Positions 35,670-48,270 of a stretch of 64,000 nt of DNA are shown piece by piece. Source of the stretch: Liolophura sinensis (taxonomy: Eukaryota; Mollusca; Polyplacophora; Chitonida; Chitonidae); the NCBI RefSeq assembly GCF_032854445.1, contig NC_088300.1:44325682-44389681 (forward strand), written 5' to 3'. Under the pieces are notes generated by a model. That model was not told the DNA's origin. It was given only the letters and a program-made list of their open reading frames with translations, and did not search any database. The translations under genes and the position numbers were made by a program. Position 1 is the stretch's first letter. The number at the start of each line of letters is the position of its first letter.

Positions 35670-35731
35670 TGTTAGAGTCAGTAATAACTCCATTACGAAT
35701 AATGAAAGTAGGCAAAATGACGGAAAAAATC
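35670..35731 (+). repeat. Direct repeat flanking a TA microsatellite, copy 2
   Basis: gttagagtcagtaataactc, cattacgaataatgaaag and taggcaaaatgacggaaaaa, 209 bp after copy 1 and in the same orientation. Old terminal repeats of a small element, or a local duplication, are both possible. Confidence 0.75.
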
Positions 35732-36463
35732 ATTAAACATCAAAGTATATGATATTTAAAAGAAAATGCAGCAATAAACCAAATATACATATGTAAAAAG
35801 AGTTAAATTTAAAGATTTTCAAACGTCACTTTTTATTTTGTGATGTAAGATAACCTAGAACATTTCAAAGCACGAAAATCGCACGGGCCGCCCTGCTCTC
35901 AGTTACAAATAATCATGGGAGAGATGCATCCACCAACCGAGAAGGCATCTGTTCTGCTGTGACGCCATTCACAATGTTGTAATGTTACATGGAAGTAGCG
36001 TTAAATCAGCTGTTTTCCTTATGATTTCTTATGAGACAATTCTGATATTCTTTCAAACCAGTGGAATACTTCTAGAGTTATCCTCCAAGGTCACAGTGCG
36101 TGACCTCCGATTGTAATAATGAGGACTGTGCATCTCCACGACAAAAGGAGTGTCAAGCCTTTATTATTGAAGAGCGTAGCTTAGGGTACGGATTATCCGA
36201 CATCGTGTTTCCGGTTTCTCTAAAATGTCGTAAGATTTCCAGATTAAAACGTGATTTATAGACTGAGCTAACAAGCACGTTACCAAGCACGTTATTAATA
36301 AAAATGCTTATGCCCGTTTAGGTCTGAAATAAGTTTGGTTATGTTTTTTTTAACCTATATATCGGTGACCTGGAAAAGCTGTTATACCGAATGCCATCAT
36401 AGAGCCATTTCCTGGAGTGTTTTTTTACATTTGTGCATAGTTGTTTTCGACCTTTAGATTTCA
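35732..36463. other. No supported feature
   Basis: AT-rich spacer with no gene or repeat recognised. Confidence 0.45.
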
Positions 36464-36708
36464 GTTTTTTTTATTTATTTATTTGATTGGTGTTTTACGC
36501 CGTACTCAAGAATATTTCGCTTATTTCGGCCAGCATTGAAGTGGAAGGAAACCCACGACCATTAGTAGGTTGCTAGTAGACCTTCCCACTTACGACCGGA
36601 GAGGAAGCCAGCATGAGCTGTACTTGAACTCACAGCGATCGCATTGGTGAGAGGCACCTGGGTCATTACGCTGCGCTAGCGCGATAACCAACTGAGCCAC
36701 GGAGGCCC
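36464..36708 (-). mobile_element. SINE family A, near full length
   Basis: Reverse orientation: a ttttatttatttatttg tail, gtgttttacgccgtactcaa, a shortened middle (the cggcagag/cccggg part is deleted near 36535), gtacttgaactcacagcgat (B box) and caactgagccacggaggccc (A box). No clear target-site duplication. Confidence 0.93.
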
Positions 36709-38077
36709 ATCTAGTTTTCTAGTACATGGCTTTATTGTATACAGAGCGAAGTATACGGTGACGTGGGCTGAACATTAGTTGAGACAACGGACAGGTAATT
36801 GGTGGATAATCGGAGAAGAGCGACAACTTGGACGTTTTCATCAGTATGGGGGTAAGCTTTTATGCTATTGTCCTTACACTACGTCTTCTAGAGGAAGAGG
36901 AGACTGGGACAAAGTATTCAGTGGCAGAATCGTCTGAAAGATGACAGTATCTCAAATAGTTTCTGGAATCCGGTAGCTTTGCAAATTGACAGGTGAAAAC
37001 ACGGCCTAGGCCCATAGTATATAATTAAGTGACGTCTGTCAGCTTTGTCAACAGCACAGAACTGGAAATGGACATTTAAATCTAAATAAATCCGTGTTGT
37101 TTCTTAAGAAGTATAACAGGTACATAAATCTGTGTAATCGCAGAAAATGGACAAATGACAAGTCTAATCCTGACTGAGTTTACTGCCACTAACTGATTTT
37201 CGGTACGAGGATTTGTGGAGATTAATAGAGGGTGTGACTTTCAGGGTAACTGACGTGTTGAATCTATTTTTAGATTCGAATGATAACTGAGATTAAAGCA
37301 CTATCGCCTAATAGCCATTTCAGCCTCCCGGATACTCTGCTCAGTTTAAAGCTCACTAAAACCGATTCCAACGCATCTACATATATACAGAAAAGAATAC
37401 AACGAAACAAATGTCTTATGAATCATGGTTGGCAGTATGAAAAAAAAAATCCCCATCCGTTAATGGTGTGGTATTGAATTATGAATATGATACATATGTC
37501 TTCAGCCGTTTAACAAAACAGCATATGAATACTGGACGTTTTCAGTCTACACTCTATTTGGGTTGAACTGACACTGATATTGCCCTATTAGGAGAAACTA
37601 CACTATTAACGCAGTAATTGACATTAATTTATGCCGGCAGAATGGACTAACGGGTGCCGTGGGTTTGGGGAAATACCCTAATTACACTAAAAGCAACCGC
37701 CTTTACGATATCCTATCCAACGACTCTTCTATAAAACGGTCGCAAATATACAGATGGCTCTGGCAATTAGTGGTACAGTAGCAAGTCGAAGCCAGCGTAG
37801 AGCGGACTATAGCAGAGTTTTATGCTGTGTATATATGTAGAACATGGAATGGAGACACCAATAGCTCCAACCAACCAACCGTGTAGAACATGTACGTATA
37901 ACGGGGAATGCCGCAAGTGCATTAAGTATTCCTGGTGCTTTTTTATTAAGTGATATGCCATGTTATTGTTTATTTGAAGCGATAGAAAACAGCACTTTGA
38001 GTAATTCCAAAACCAGTATCGTACACCACAAGGCAAGTGACATAACGTTTTACGCAATTAAGCCGCGATGCTAAGCA
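36709..38077. other. No supported gene
   Basis: Short frames only. Nothing recognised. Confidence 0.45.
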
Positions 38078-38215
38078 GTTATCTTTTTATTTATTTGATT
38101 ACAGTTTTTCGACGTACCCAAGAATATTTAACTCATACGACGACGGCCAGCAGTATTTTGGGAGAAAACCTGCCGAGCCAATGGGAAACCCACGACCATC
38201 GCTAGGCTCCCTGTC
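38078..38215 (-). mobile_element. SINE family A 3' half
   Basis: Tail tttatttatttgatt, then acgtacccaagaatatttaa, catacgacgacggccagcag, and gaaacccacgaccatcgcta. The head is missing. Divergence is moderate. Confidence 0.85.
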
Positions 38216-41167
38216 AGTTTTTTGTCCATATAATTCTACTGTGTAACGGTGCACTATATTGTATATTTATTTCTTCATTTATGTCATCCTTGTTTCCATG
38301 GTGTTCCCAAGCATTTTTACTATACGACATCTATCTTGTCTACCAATGGAGAATTGTCGTTGTTGCTCTAGGTGGTTAGTTCCTGTCGTAGTTCAAACAG
38401 CATTGCACTGCACCTAGGCCAAACCTGTTTTGTCCACCAGTTCACTGGCGGCCTAGGGGTCCTGAACTGGCTTACTGACCTTTACAGTTGTATCTAATTC
38501 TATTGAGGGGGGAATTTACGGGGTTTGTCAGCACAGACTAGCTCCTTGGATTCACATGTTACTAATTGAAGTGTCAAAGGCTGCTCATTTCATTAGAGAA
38601 ATCATTCTTTATGATAAAATGAGCGGTCCCATGTGAATTCTACACAAGCCTCAGACATTCTATGAGCAACTTGTCTTGCTGTAAGATGACATTATGGATA
38701 AAACATAGCCTGGCTTTGCCACTACTCCTATTTATTTACCAAGGCAATTTGATTAAATGCTGGAACTCTACAGAACAGACTGCATCCACTCAGCTCATTT
38801 ATAGCTAATTTATTTGATAAATTAGCTATAGTTTATACTTTATTCTGAAGCCTTTACCATTAAAAAGCTGTCAATCTGCACTTGTATGTCACCAGCCAAA
38901 TCATGAGTGTCAGGCCAGTGTTGGCAATGTAGCATCATTGCAGACCGAGTATCCTACAGTCTAAACGAGGACGCTGACTGACTGACTCATACTATACTAC
39001 TAAGTACCCTGTTTACAGTTGCAATTCAAACTGAATAAGTCACTGTCATGTACAAGTACACATTTTTGAATATACTGAAAAGGAAAATTGATAAAAAGTA
39101 AAACATATGACTTGCATGTTGATCATTTGTATCGCTAAATTTTATTATGATGGATATATAGATATAAAAAATACTTATATAAGGGAATCAGAGTATAATT
39201 CAAACTACTGCACGAAATAATGTGAGTGAAATTTTTAGACCGTTATACAGATATATGTGACCATCAAAGTGCATTGTAAACTAACACAGGCAAGAGCGTG
39301 AAAGGAAATTTATAAACCATTGTTTAAGTATTTGAACGAAGCAAAGTGCATTTCAGACTAATGCATGCAAAGTATGAAGAGTGAACAGAAGGATAATGTA
39401 AGACATAGGCAGCTGAAAAGAGATTGCAACGATGGGTACCGGGCAATTGTGAAGCGTTATATAGCAAATGTGTCAGCCAGTGTATATGGACAATGATGAT
39501 GGACTGAATCCACTTGACTCGCCGCCTGTGTACACGTCAAGCATGAGAGAGCGAGTGGGTGCAAACCCGACCAGCCAGTCAATAATACTAGTCTAGAGAC
39601 CTAATACCAATATTGCTCTTCGCTGGGCGAACTCGTCTAATTGCCACTCGTAAAAAGACCGCTCGACGTGGCACTGTTGTTTTCCTGATCATTTGCCGTG
39701 ATCCGCGTCCAGCTGGCAGATGTGACGCGGTAAAATCGCTGGAAGTCATCACGGGATGACTAGCGCTCTACCCTCCGGGACCAAACTCGTCACCACATCG
39801 ACACCGTGCGGAAATTGGGGTTTTAGCTCTAATGCCTATGGTGCTCTGATTAACGGTATTTTTTTCCCTTTAAAGTCTTTGTCTCTAAATGTTGATAGAC
39901 ATCCTGAGTGACTGTATACGACAGTCCCAGATATAGAGGAAACTGAAGAATAGGGAAATTGCATATAGTTTAGGAGGGATCGTTTTTCGTGAAAGTTTTC
40001 TTTAAGGAAATTGCACATAATTTTAGAACACAAATATTGACTCCTTTTTTGGGGATTTTTTTTATATTATGAACAGTTTAAACATGTATCAGTGGATGGC
40101 TTTCAGTGTGCTTGATGGCATGCTAAGAGTAATTCAGTATTTAGAAATGCTCTCCTGTATTACAAAGCTGCAGGTTACACTGTAGAAGTCTTTGATACTT
40201 CAGTTCCACAGAAATGCATTGCCAAACATGAGACATATATTGTCAAACCATATGCTGCAGACTTGCTTGTGTGTGTAAGCTATGTTAGTTGCTGGTATAG
40301 AACGTAATTCAAAATAATCAATATTAAAGTGGCTTAACCGTTATACAAAACAGTAGAATTGCGACTTGCGCTTTTACGAATTTTTATTCGTGAGAGGTGT
40401 AAATTGTATTTGTACACTGATGTAATGTAAAACGGCCATAGAAGGTCGTACATTCTAAGACGACTTTGTGGGTTAATCGCTTTGGATCTAATCAGCTCCT
40501 GGGTTATCAGGGTGATACACACAGCAAATCCATTTAACCTGGTTCATCGGTACAGTTCTCTGAATGGAAGAGATGAAAGATAAGGAAATGCAGGTTATAT
40601 TAAGACGAGATGAATAATTTCTGGCTGTAGGTATGGTGGCCCTGGCGACGAGTTATCAGCCACGAAGACAGTAGAAATCTAAAAAATGAAGCTTCAAGCT
40701 AACATCCAAGGTTTATTTGACTTAAAGAAATTGCCCAAGAGGAACGATAAAAGATGATGTAGGAGGACAACCGAGGCATGGTATACTTAGTTGGTGATCA
40801 ACGCACAAGGGTCAACACCAACACGTGTATATACATGCATTATCCTACACATTCATTCTATCAATTTCAAACATCCTGTTTTACATATATACATCATCGC
40901 GGAACCAACAGCATGAATTCAGTTTGCGCTATAATTAAAGTGAAAGTAACTTTATTGCCACTGCAACATGGAGTTGTAATAATGATCAGTGTTACTTAAT
41001 TTTACATTATCATAAACGTATGAGGATTATTTCATTCAGGTGAAATATTCTTAAGGTGCTGTCCACAAAACACTGCAATATTGTTTATACAGAATCAAAA
41101 GTAAATCTCTACCAAACTATATCATACATCGTCCAGAGAAAATGAGGTCGTGAATACATTCTGGTGT
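38216..41167. other. No supported gene
   Basis: Apart from the hairpin at 38800-38830, only short frames and AT-rich sequence. A tRNA-like B-box trace (tagttcaaac near 38388) has no partner. Confidence 0.4.
38800..38830. repeat. Perfect 14-bp inverted repeat
   Basis: tatagctaatttat and ataaattagctata are perfectly complementary around a 3-base loop (ttg). In AT-rich DNA this can extrude as a cruciform. Nothing marks it as a terminator. Confidence 0.85.
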
Positions 41168-41304
41168 TCAATCGCATAGACCCCTGGGCTCAGCCCGGTT
41201 TCCTCCCACCATAATGCTGGCCGCCGTCGTATAAGTGAAATATTCTTGAGTACGGCGTAAAGCACCAATCAAATAAAATAAATAAATAAATCAATCGCGT
41301 AGAC
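41168..41304 (+). mobile_element. 5'-truncated SINE family A with target-site duplication
   Basis: The element (41182-41290) starts abruptly at ccctgggctcagcccggttt and runs through ggccgccgtcgtataagtg, ttgagtacggcgtaaagcac and an aaat tail. It is flanked by tcaatcgcatagac (41168-41181) and tcaatcgcgtagac (41291-41304), a 14-bp duplication with one transition. It therefore inserted already truncated, without its tRNA-like promoter. Confidence 0.9.
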
Positions 41305-41353
41305 GGCTATCGTATCTAAAGGCATGGTTGCAAACGGAAATTGTCTTGTCATA

Positions 41354-41380
41354 ATTAATTCTACCTAATTAATTCTACCT
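41354..41380 (+). repeat. 13-bp tandem duplication
   Basis: attaattctaccta is followed by attaattctacct; a small perfect duplication. Confidence 0.7.
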
Positions 41381-41499
41381 GGGAAATTTTTTATGCACTG
41401 AATTGCAGGTGTATTTTTGTTGAACATTTGCCTCATTATACTAACTGAGTTTGCGCATTTGGATTCTCATTGCTCTATGTTTGAAAGAATTGTGTTATT

Positions 41500-41682
41500 A
41501 ATTTATTTATTTTATTTATTTGATTGGTGCTTGACGGCGTGCTCAACAATATTTCACTTTTTGTTGTGGGAGCATTTTTGTAGGAACAAAACCGGGCACA
41601 GCCCGAGGGAAACGCACGACCATTTGTAGGTTGCTGACAGACCTTCCCACGTACGACCGGAGGGGAAGCCAGCATGATAAAA
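41500..41682 (-). mobile_element. SINE family A, truncated
   Basis: Tail ttatttattttatttatttg, then ggtgcttgacggcgtgctca, a decayed middle, acgcacgaccatttgtaggt and cttcccacgtacgaccggag, ending at gaagccagcatga. The tRNA-like head is absent. It is inverted relative to the copy at 41182-41290, with about 210 bp between. Confidence 0.88.
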
Positions 41683-43796
41683 TATTTAAAGGACTCGTGA
41701 AAGGTACTATAGAATGAAGAGTACGGTTGTATTGAAAATAAAAAAAAGATAAGCCAAAAGAGTATGACAGCTCTTTCGACAGCTATTACCAATGGGCGTC
41801 ACCACAGCAGGTTATTTACTTTCCGGAATGAACGCTGGCGTAAGAAAAGTTTAAAGCCATTTTTATTCATCAAGAAGGGTTGATAAGCTTTATTTGTACT
41901 TTTATATGTTATCCCACTTTATATGCTCCATAGTATGCAATAAACACCAAGCGTTTTAGGTATCCTTTGATGCTGCAGGTTTAAGAAGATATATAGCGGT
42001 GCGTGGTTTTTGTTTATATCTAACGGTCAAAGCATATGGACAATTTTAGATCTCAGTACTAAAAGGGCCTATATTGGGTACAAAGTGGAGCGATTATCCC
42101 GCCTGATGGGCACAATTTGGTATATTCTACGCTTGGCAGGTGATCGGGTTTCTTGTGAGTATTCTCCTCCCATCTAAGCTACATTTTGTCTCCTGTGTCG
42201 ATAGTGTTTATGTTAGAATAGCAAGGGAATTTTATTGATGGACACCTAATGAGTGCATTTACGCCTCCCCCATGTAGATGGATGGTTGTATCAAGTTACC
42301 GATACAGAAGAAAATAGAACTAGAAATTACTTGCTCTCCCCAGTGAAAAATGTCTCCGGGCCCTCTTTCCATGACATTTATTATCACCACGTGAGTAAGG
42401 CTATGCTGACAGCCGGATTTGACCTTACTTAAATATTATTTCAAAGCAATCTGGGTACCGTATGTTGCTCATCAATCCTATCCGGCCGATGGCTGCGGCT
42501 CTTATCCGTCTTGGTAAGTGCCCATGGTGTAACCGATGCCGGGACCGCTTCATGCCAATTCTCTCAAACCAAAACCACACACCGGGGAAAACGTGTCTGG
42601 TAAAGCAGCTGTCTGCAACTGTTATCGTGAAGCATTTGCTACAGAATTACACAAGCTTTTCCAGACGTGTTCTCTGTTGGGTTTGTTATGAAGAATCCGG
42701 TAGTTATATCACAGACGCCAAGAGAGAGACGTGTTGAACAGGTGGATACTAAGGCTGGACAATATCGAATGAATGGTGTAAATTTAACCGGACACAAGGC
42801 AGTCCACTGATGAAAACCATGCGTTCACCTGGCTTGAGACGTCAAGAAGTGTGGAGCCCTCTTCTACTCGGGTGCGGAGCAATAACAAACGAACCTGACA
42901 ATCCGTAAGCATCAGGAGGGTTTGGAAGTCATTACAGATACATGGCTAGGGTTACACGTACATTAGATTCTATGGCGTCCAAACTCTGAATATATATCAC
43001 GTGGAGTGACTGGCACATACAGTTATCTGCCTGAAAAGTAACTGGTTTACAGAGACTTTTAATGCTTTAACCATGAACGAATTTGAAATATTTTTGCTGC
43101 TGGAATTTTTTCTTTTAGGGCAGGTTAATATATTACTTACATACACAGCTTACAAATACTTACATAAAATGAAAGATAAACAAAATCTTGCTACTGCCTC
43201 GTTGCTTTCAATTCTGACATCTCATGTCTGTGTCTGTAAACGTAGCTGTGGGAAGGTTTGATGTTGCACTCATGTACAGAAGAAATGAGAAACCAAGAAT
43301 AGTCCAGATTTAGTAAACGATCATCACCTCCCCCCCCCCTCCGACTTTCACTATGACTGACTGCTTTCTCTAGAGGGAAAATGCATGTTATTAAGTTCAT
43401 TATCCCACAAATTATTTTTAACGTCCCTATGCAATAAGATTTTCTGCATGACGGCCATTTTATTTCACAAGCTGGAATCTTGTCTCTAAAGTCGTTCCCC
43501 AGCGCTGGACCTGCCACACTGCAGATAAATAATTTAATCTCCTCCAAGTCGATTCCGATCATTTGAAACGCAGAAAAAAACAACGATAGTATTTGGTGAT
43601 GAAACATCAGAAAATCTACTTCACTACGACACAGTGATCTTTGACCTCGTGACGTCAAAGCTGTCAATCGCTGAAAGTAAGGGCGCTTCCCTGTGTTTAC
43701 ACACAGCATACAGGAAACAATGGCTTTACTTTTATAACTGTAATTTCGATTTGATGCCATGCTGACGTGTTGCATGTGTGTGACTGCAGTAATAAA
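41683..43796. other. No supported gene
   Basis: A 91-codon plus-strand frame at 42462-42737 contains CPWCNRC and a donor-like ggtaagtg near 42515. A 194-codon minus-strand frame lies at 43191-43775, the longest in the window; it crosses a C-run (about 43327-43341) and has no recognisable motif. Both are left uncalled. Confidence 0.35.
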
Positions 43797-43970
43797 CGTA
43801 GCGTACGAGTGAGTGAGTGCTTGAGGTTTAACGTCGTACGTAACAATTTTTCAGTCATATGGCGACGAAGAAATCCTTAGGGTGCATGTAATGTGCCTCC
43901 TTGTTGCAGGACGGATTTCTACCGCTCTTTTATCTAGTGCTGCTTCACTGAAGCGCCTCGTAACGTACGA
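43797..43970 (-). mobile_element. 5'-truncated SINE family B with target-site duplication
   Basis: In reverse orientation (43809-43958): gtgagtgagtgcttgaggtt, taacgtcgtacgtaacaatt, tttcagtcatatggcgacga and gcagcactaaa-type sequence, ending at aagcgc. Flanks cgtagcgtacga (43797-43808) and cgtaacgtacga (43959-43970) are a 12-bp duplication with one mismatch. The head and half of the middle were absent when it inserted. Confidence 0.88.
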
Positions 43971-45295
43971 AAAAAGTTACACAGATTGCTTAAAGAGGCC
44001 GCAGACTGAGAAAATGCCAACTAGACTTAGTCGAAAACATTTATAGGGATACAGAGGACTCGTAGGCCTGTTGGGTATCTGTATTTCTCAGTAACCTGGA
44101 CATTTTATAAGAGAAAACCAAAGGACGAGGTATATCACACAACAAAGTAAACCAAAGTGCAAAATGTTCAAAACAACATGCTGTAACGCAAACAGTAGTA
44201 CGATGAAAGACGACGACAAGCAATATGGGCCGCGATCACCCCCAGCTCAGTTCACACCTCGTCATATAGTCTAGATGTGGGTGTGTATCCGATCCCGGGT
44301 TCCATTCAATTAATTTCAAGCTTTATTTGTTTGTCCAGGTGGTATTTTTAAAACCATACAAAAATTACATCGACTGCTACTGTACCAGTGTTGAGCAGCC
44401 GACTGCTCACGCCACTACCATTAGAGTTCCGATTAACCCGACTTGTCCGTCGTGTCCTGTCGTGTTGCTTGCTATTTAGCTACCTGCCAAAGCTTGTCAA
44501 ATTTTCCACTAATATGACCGTCATCCAATGGATCTCCAGTTCCTGCAAGGCAAACCCAGAAAACGTGTTTCTGTCATCTAAAGTGACTGGAATATGAGAG
44601 CAAATCGGTCATCGTAACGCCCAATTACTTCATGTATGAGATTGTCGGGGACCCAATGCAACTTCGTTATATTCCAAAATATAAAACTGTTTTATTTATA
44701 TGGTTTTCAGGGTTCCAGGTTCGAGTTAGAAAGTTTACAGGTTGGGATAATAACAGAAGATGACACCATGGTTCCTGGCAAAGCACAGTGGGTATCTGGA
44801 TATTTCCCCAGGCCAATGCTTCACAGGACTTCTGATGAGTACATCGTCCCTCGCCCCCCCCCCCACTCCCCAGAGGTATCTTGCGTGACTTCGCCCAACT
44901 AGTGCTCAGCGGCAGACAAGATAGGCAGACAGTTCAACTTTATTGTTCTTTTTAAAATGGAATGGGTTAATATTTTATATTTTATACATGCAGTTTACAG
45001 ACTAACATAACAAAAATATTGCGTGTAGGAAATGGTTGGTGTGAACAGGGGAAATAGGGATCTTCTCTAACGCCTCCTAACTTCTCCATTACATGCCCTC
45101 CGATGACTGAGGTCGTCTTTGGATTTTTTATGCAGCAGATTTATTTCATTGCTTTATTTGATCGCTTTTTTTTAAATAGTCGCACTTTGACAGACACCTG
45201 ATATCTGCCTTCTTCTAACATTTTCACTTAATCCCAAATCAAAACAGAATTGATATTATTCTCGAAAGCAAATATGTAAATACTTATTTGAACCG
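43971..45295. other. No supported gene
   Basis: Includes a C-run near 44853-44865. Frames of 60-90 codons are not recognisable. Confidence 0.4.
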
Positions 45296-45633
45296 TTTCG
45301 GAGCCCGGATGTTTAAAGCGCCCGTCTCGAAGTCTCGAAACCCAAGATCAAACCCGGGTTGGGGCAAACCAGAGACTTGTTGCTGCCTCGCTTGGCTCAG
45401 CGCTAAGCATTCAGGTTAGGGCAAGGCAGCAGGATAAGTTGGCCGGCTGTCAGTATAATGTGACTGGGTGGGTTGTCATATCTGGTGTCTTCGGTATGAT
45501 GCTTCAGTGGCGGCAGCACTTTAGCGGCAAGGACTCTCCTTGCCACTAGAAGACACAGTATACTTCGTTTTCACTTCGTTACTGAAAAATTGCTAAATAC
45601 GACTTCAAACCCCAAGAATACATACATGCATAA
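45296..45633 (+). mobile_element. SINE family B, full-length but diverged
   Basis: A tRNA-like head (ggagcccggatgtttaaagc; B-box-like aagatcaaaccc), then cctcgcttggctcagcgcta and ctgtcagtataatgtgactg shared with the copy at 21905, a cttgccactagaagaca middle that differs, and the end ttactgaaaaattgctaaat, acgacttcaaaccccaag. A subfamily of B. Confidence 0.8.
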
Positions 45634-47821
45634 TTCTCGGTGTTTGTAATTTTAGTTGTTAGTTAATAATTATATTCACTCCGACTCTTGTGTACGAAGT
45701 TTGAATTGAGTATACAACACACTGGTATAGTGAGACAGCTTGACATGTGCCATGTAACCAGTGTAATAAATCCGTGTACTTCAGTTGTATCCTAACTGTT
45801 CATTTTAATGTTTGAATGGTAGCAAGTTATAGCAAGTAAAAATGACAAAAGGATAATTCATACCCGGTACATGTGTAAGGTGTCCAGAATTCCACAGTGG
45901 AGAGCAGTGTGTTGAGAAACCTTCAGCAATGTGTGAGCCATAGGAGTCCAAAATAATGACTTTCCAGAAAGGTACTTCCCTAGTAGATAGATTATTCAAC
46001 ACATCATGACATTATTTACAACCGGCCTTTAATGAGGGTGTCACTGAGGCTGAAACTCAGTCTCGTCTTATGCTGGGAATCTGGAGTACACCGCATACAT
46101 CCACCTATCATTCACTGAGTATGGCAACCCTTTGCCTCTCGATTGTTGTCTTGGGAGGAGTTTTCTATGATTCGAGTTCACTTTAAAATACCCAGCTTTA
46201 AAAGCTTATATAGAAAAAAAATGTTATTTTCCAACAACAACACTAAGCCAGGTACATAGGATCTCCTGATACTTTACCGTGAAACGAGCCATTCAGCCTA
46301 GCTAAGAATACCTGTTTGCGTACATACATGTATGTTGCCTTCGAATAATTGTAGAAAATATCTTGTTTTATTTTTTGGAATGCCAAACGGATCAAATGCA
46401 GAAATCCAGTTAAGACTCGATTCATGAAGTGCAATCTCACAGAAAGGAGTATTGTGGCGTCAGTTTTTTCCAATACCTGGTTAGAGTACATTTTCCTATC
46501 TATCGATACCAAAAGGACATAAAAGACAGACCAAAGACGAAAAAAGATGTAGGTGGAGTGGACATATAACTGCCCAAACATTCTCTGACCTGTTGAAGGA
46601 AGGAAATCAGAAACCGGTCGTTTATTGCTGTTACCAGGCACTGGGTATTTTCCCAATCTATTATTGAAAAGTTATAAATCGTGATGAACGTGCCAAGAAC
46701 TTTAGCGGCGGAGCTTAAGAGGCGCCAGTCAGTGGGACTTTTGAATAGACCGAGCCTTAATAAGGACCATATATTAGCACACTATCTGACATTACCAAAT
46801 TCGAATCACCCTCAATCATCTCCTCGGACGCTTTGATGCGCTGTATTTGTTCACAGTCATAACCACGGAAGCAATATCTTCCCAAAGATCATCCGGTTAA
46901 ACACGATTTTATCTGCAGGGTGGCCGATTCGACAATACCTTTCTTGCGCTCCCTCCGCCAATGTGCAAGGACCTATTTGTAAGGCAGCCAAGGAGCAGGA
47001 ACAGTTATGTTATCAGAATATGGACAAACATTTGAGACTTTACAAGCCAAATCATATATCATTGTGCCTCCATGCGATACTATCTTTATAGAGCCTATGA
47101 TGTTATTGTGATTTGTATATAGACCTAAATAAAGTTCTTTTCAAGCTGACAATGCAAGTTTGATATACATAATTAAAGACGTACCGCACAGAGTGTAAAA
47201 CCACAGTAGCGACGACAGTATGGTAGCTGATATTTCTCGGATTTAGAAAAGAAACTATTTTATTGAATTATTAAAAGAATGTCCTGGTCTCCCAATAACC
47301 GTACCCTATTACATATCAAACTGTCACGAGACGGTCGTTCTTTGTTTATTGCACAAAATATTTCGTAGTTCTTATCCACTCGATTTTCTTCTGTATCCCT
47401 ACCAGACGCCTAAGATATTTAATACATATGATTTTTGTTTATGACGGTCAAAATACTTGTTTGTTCTACCTGTAAACTTGATACATATAGAAAATATTTT
47501 GAATTTTGTTAAGCTCAACTACACAAATAAACAAATACATATATTCTGGTGTACACTGTTCCAAAAAAGTTTTACATTAAGTTAAAACTGAATGAATCCG
47601 TTTGTCCTCAGGAATATAAAGCACTTGCGCATGTATAGAGGGTAAAAGCAGAGCACTTTGATGAGTATAAATCGGTGAAATCCGGCCTCTTTCCAATTTA
47701 CCTTAGGTGTTTCTTTTTTAATGCATATAATGTTAAATATTAGTTTGCACACGCTATAGCACAATGACTTAATCGACATTGGGTAAAATAATCTGGTGAT
47801 TCTTATATTACAGTTTATTAG
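45634..47821. other. No supported gene
   Basis: A 137-codon minus-strand frame at 46243-46656 has no recognisable motif. I found no repeats. Confidence 0.4.
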
Positions 47822-47900
47822 AGTGAATGAGTGCTTGGGGTTTAACGTCGTACTTAACAGTTTTTCAGTCATATGACGACGAAGGAATCCTTAGAGTGCC
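47822..47900 (-). mobile_element. SINE family B 3' fragment
   Basis: gagtgaatgagtgcttgggg, tttaacgtcgtacttaacag, tttttcagtcatatgacgac and gaaggaatccttagagtgc are very close to the 3' end of family B. The rest is absent and no target-site duplication is visible. Confidence 0.88.
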
Positions 47901-48270
47901 TCGAGCCATGGTTAAGCAATGGTAAGGGACAAAAAGAACATATTATAAGTTGCGATCACATTATAAAAACATTATAGTGGTCACTAAAGAAATGTCAATG
48001 GATTTTTGATTTAATTTTGGTTGTGATCAGACATGATGAGATTACATCATTTTCTTTTGCATACTAGTATGTCATCGAAATTAAGAGACCTCCTAATCAT
48101 GAAATACGCACGTTGTCTGAAATACATGTAAATATTTTATTGAAAAGTATATTGCCTTTTTCATATACTGCTGTGTGCATAAGCTTGCTGAAATCACAGA
48201 GTAGTCGTTAACCTTGGAGAAAATAAAAGTGGAGTCAGCGGGAACCCAGGTATGCTATATGAGAGAAACA
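47901..48270. other. No supported feature
   Basis: AT-rich spacer. Weak continuation of the foldback arms may begin near 48218. Confidence 0.4.

Noticed and set aside
42462-42737. Plus-strand frame with CPWCNRC and a ggtaagtg donor-like site
   Set aside because: A single donor-like match and a short Cys motif are expected by chance, and no partner exon was found.
43191-43775. 194-codon minus-strand frame, longest in the window
   Set aside because: No recognisable motif, it crosses a C homopolymer, and a frame of this size can occur by chance when 128 kb of strand is scanned in three frames. Transcript data would change this.
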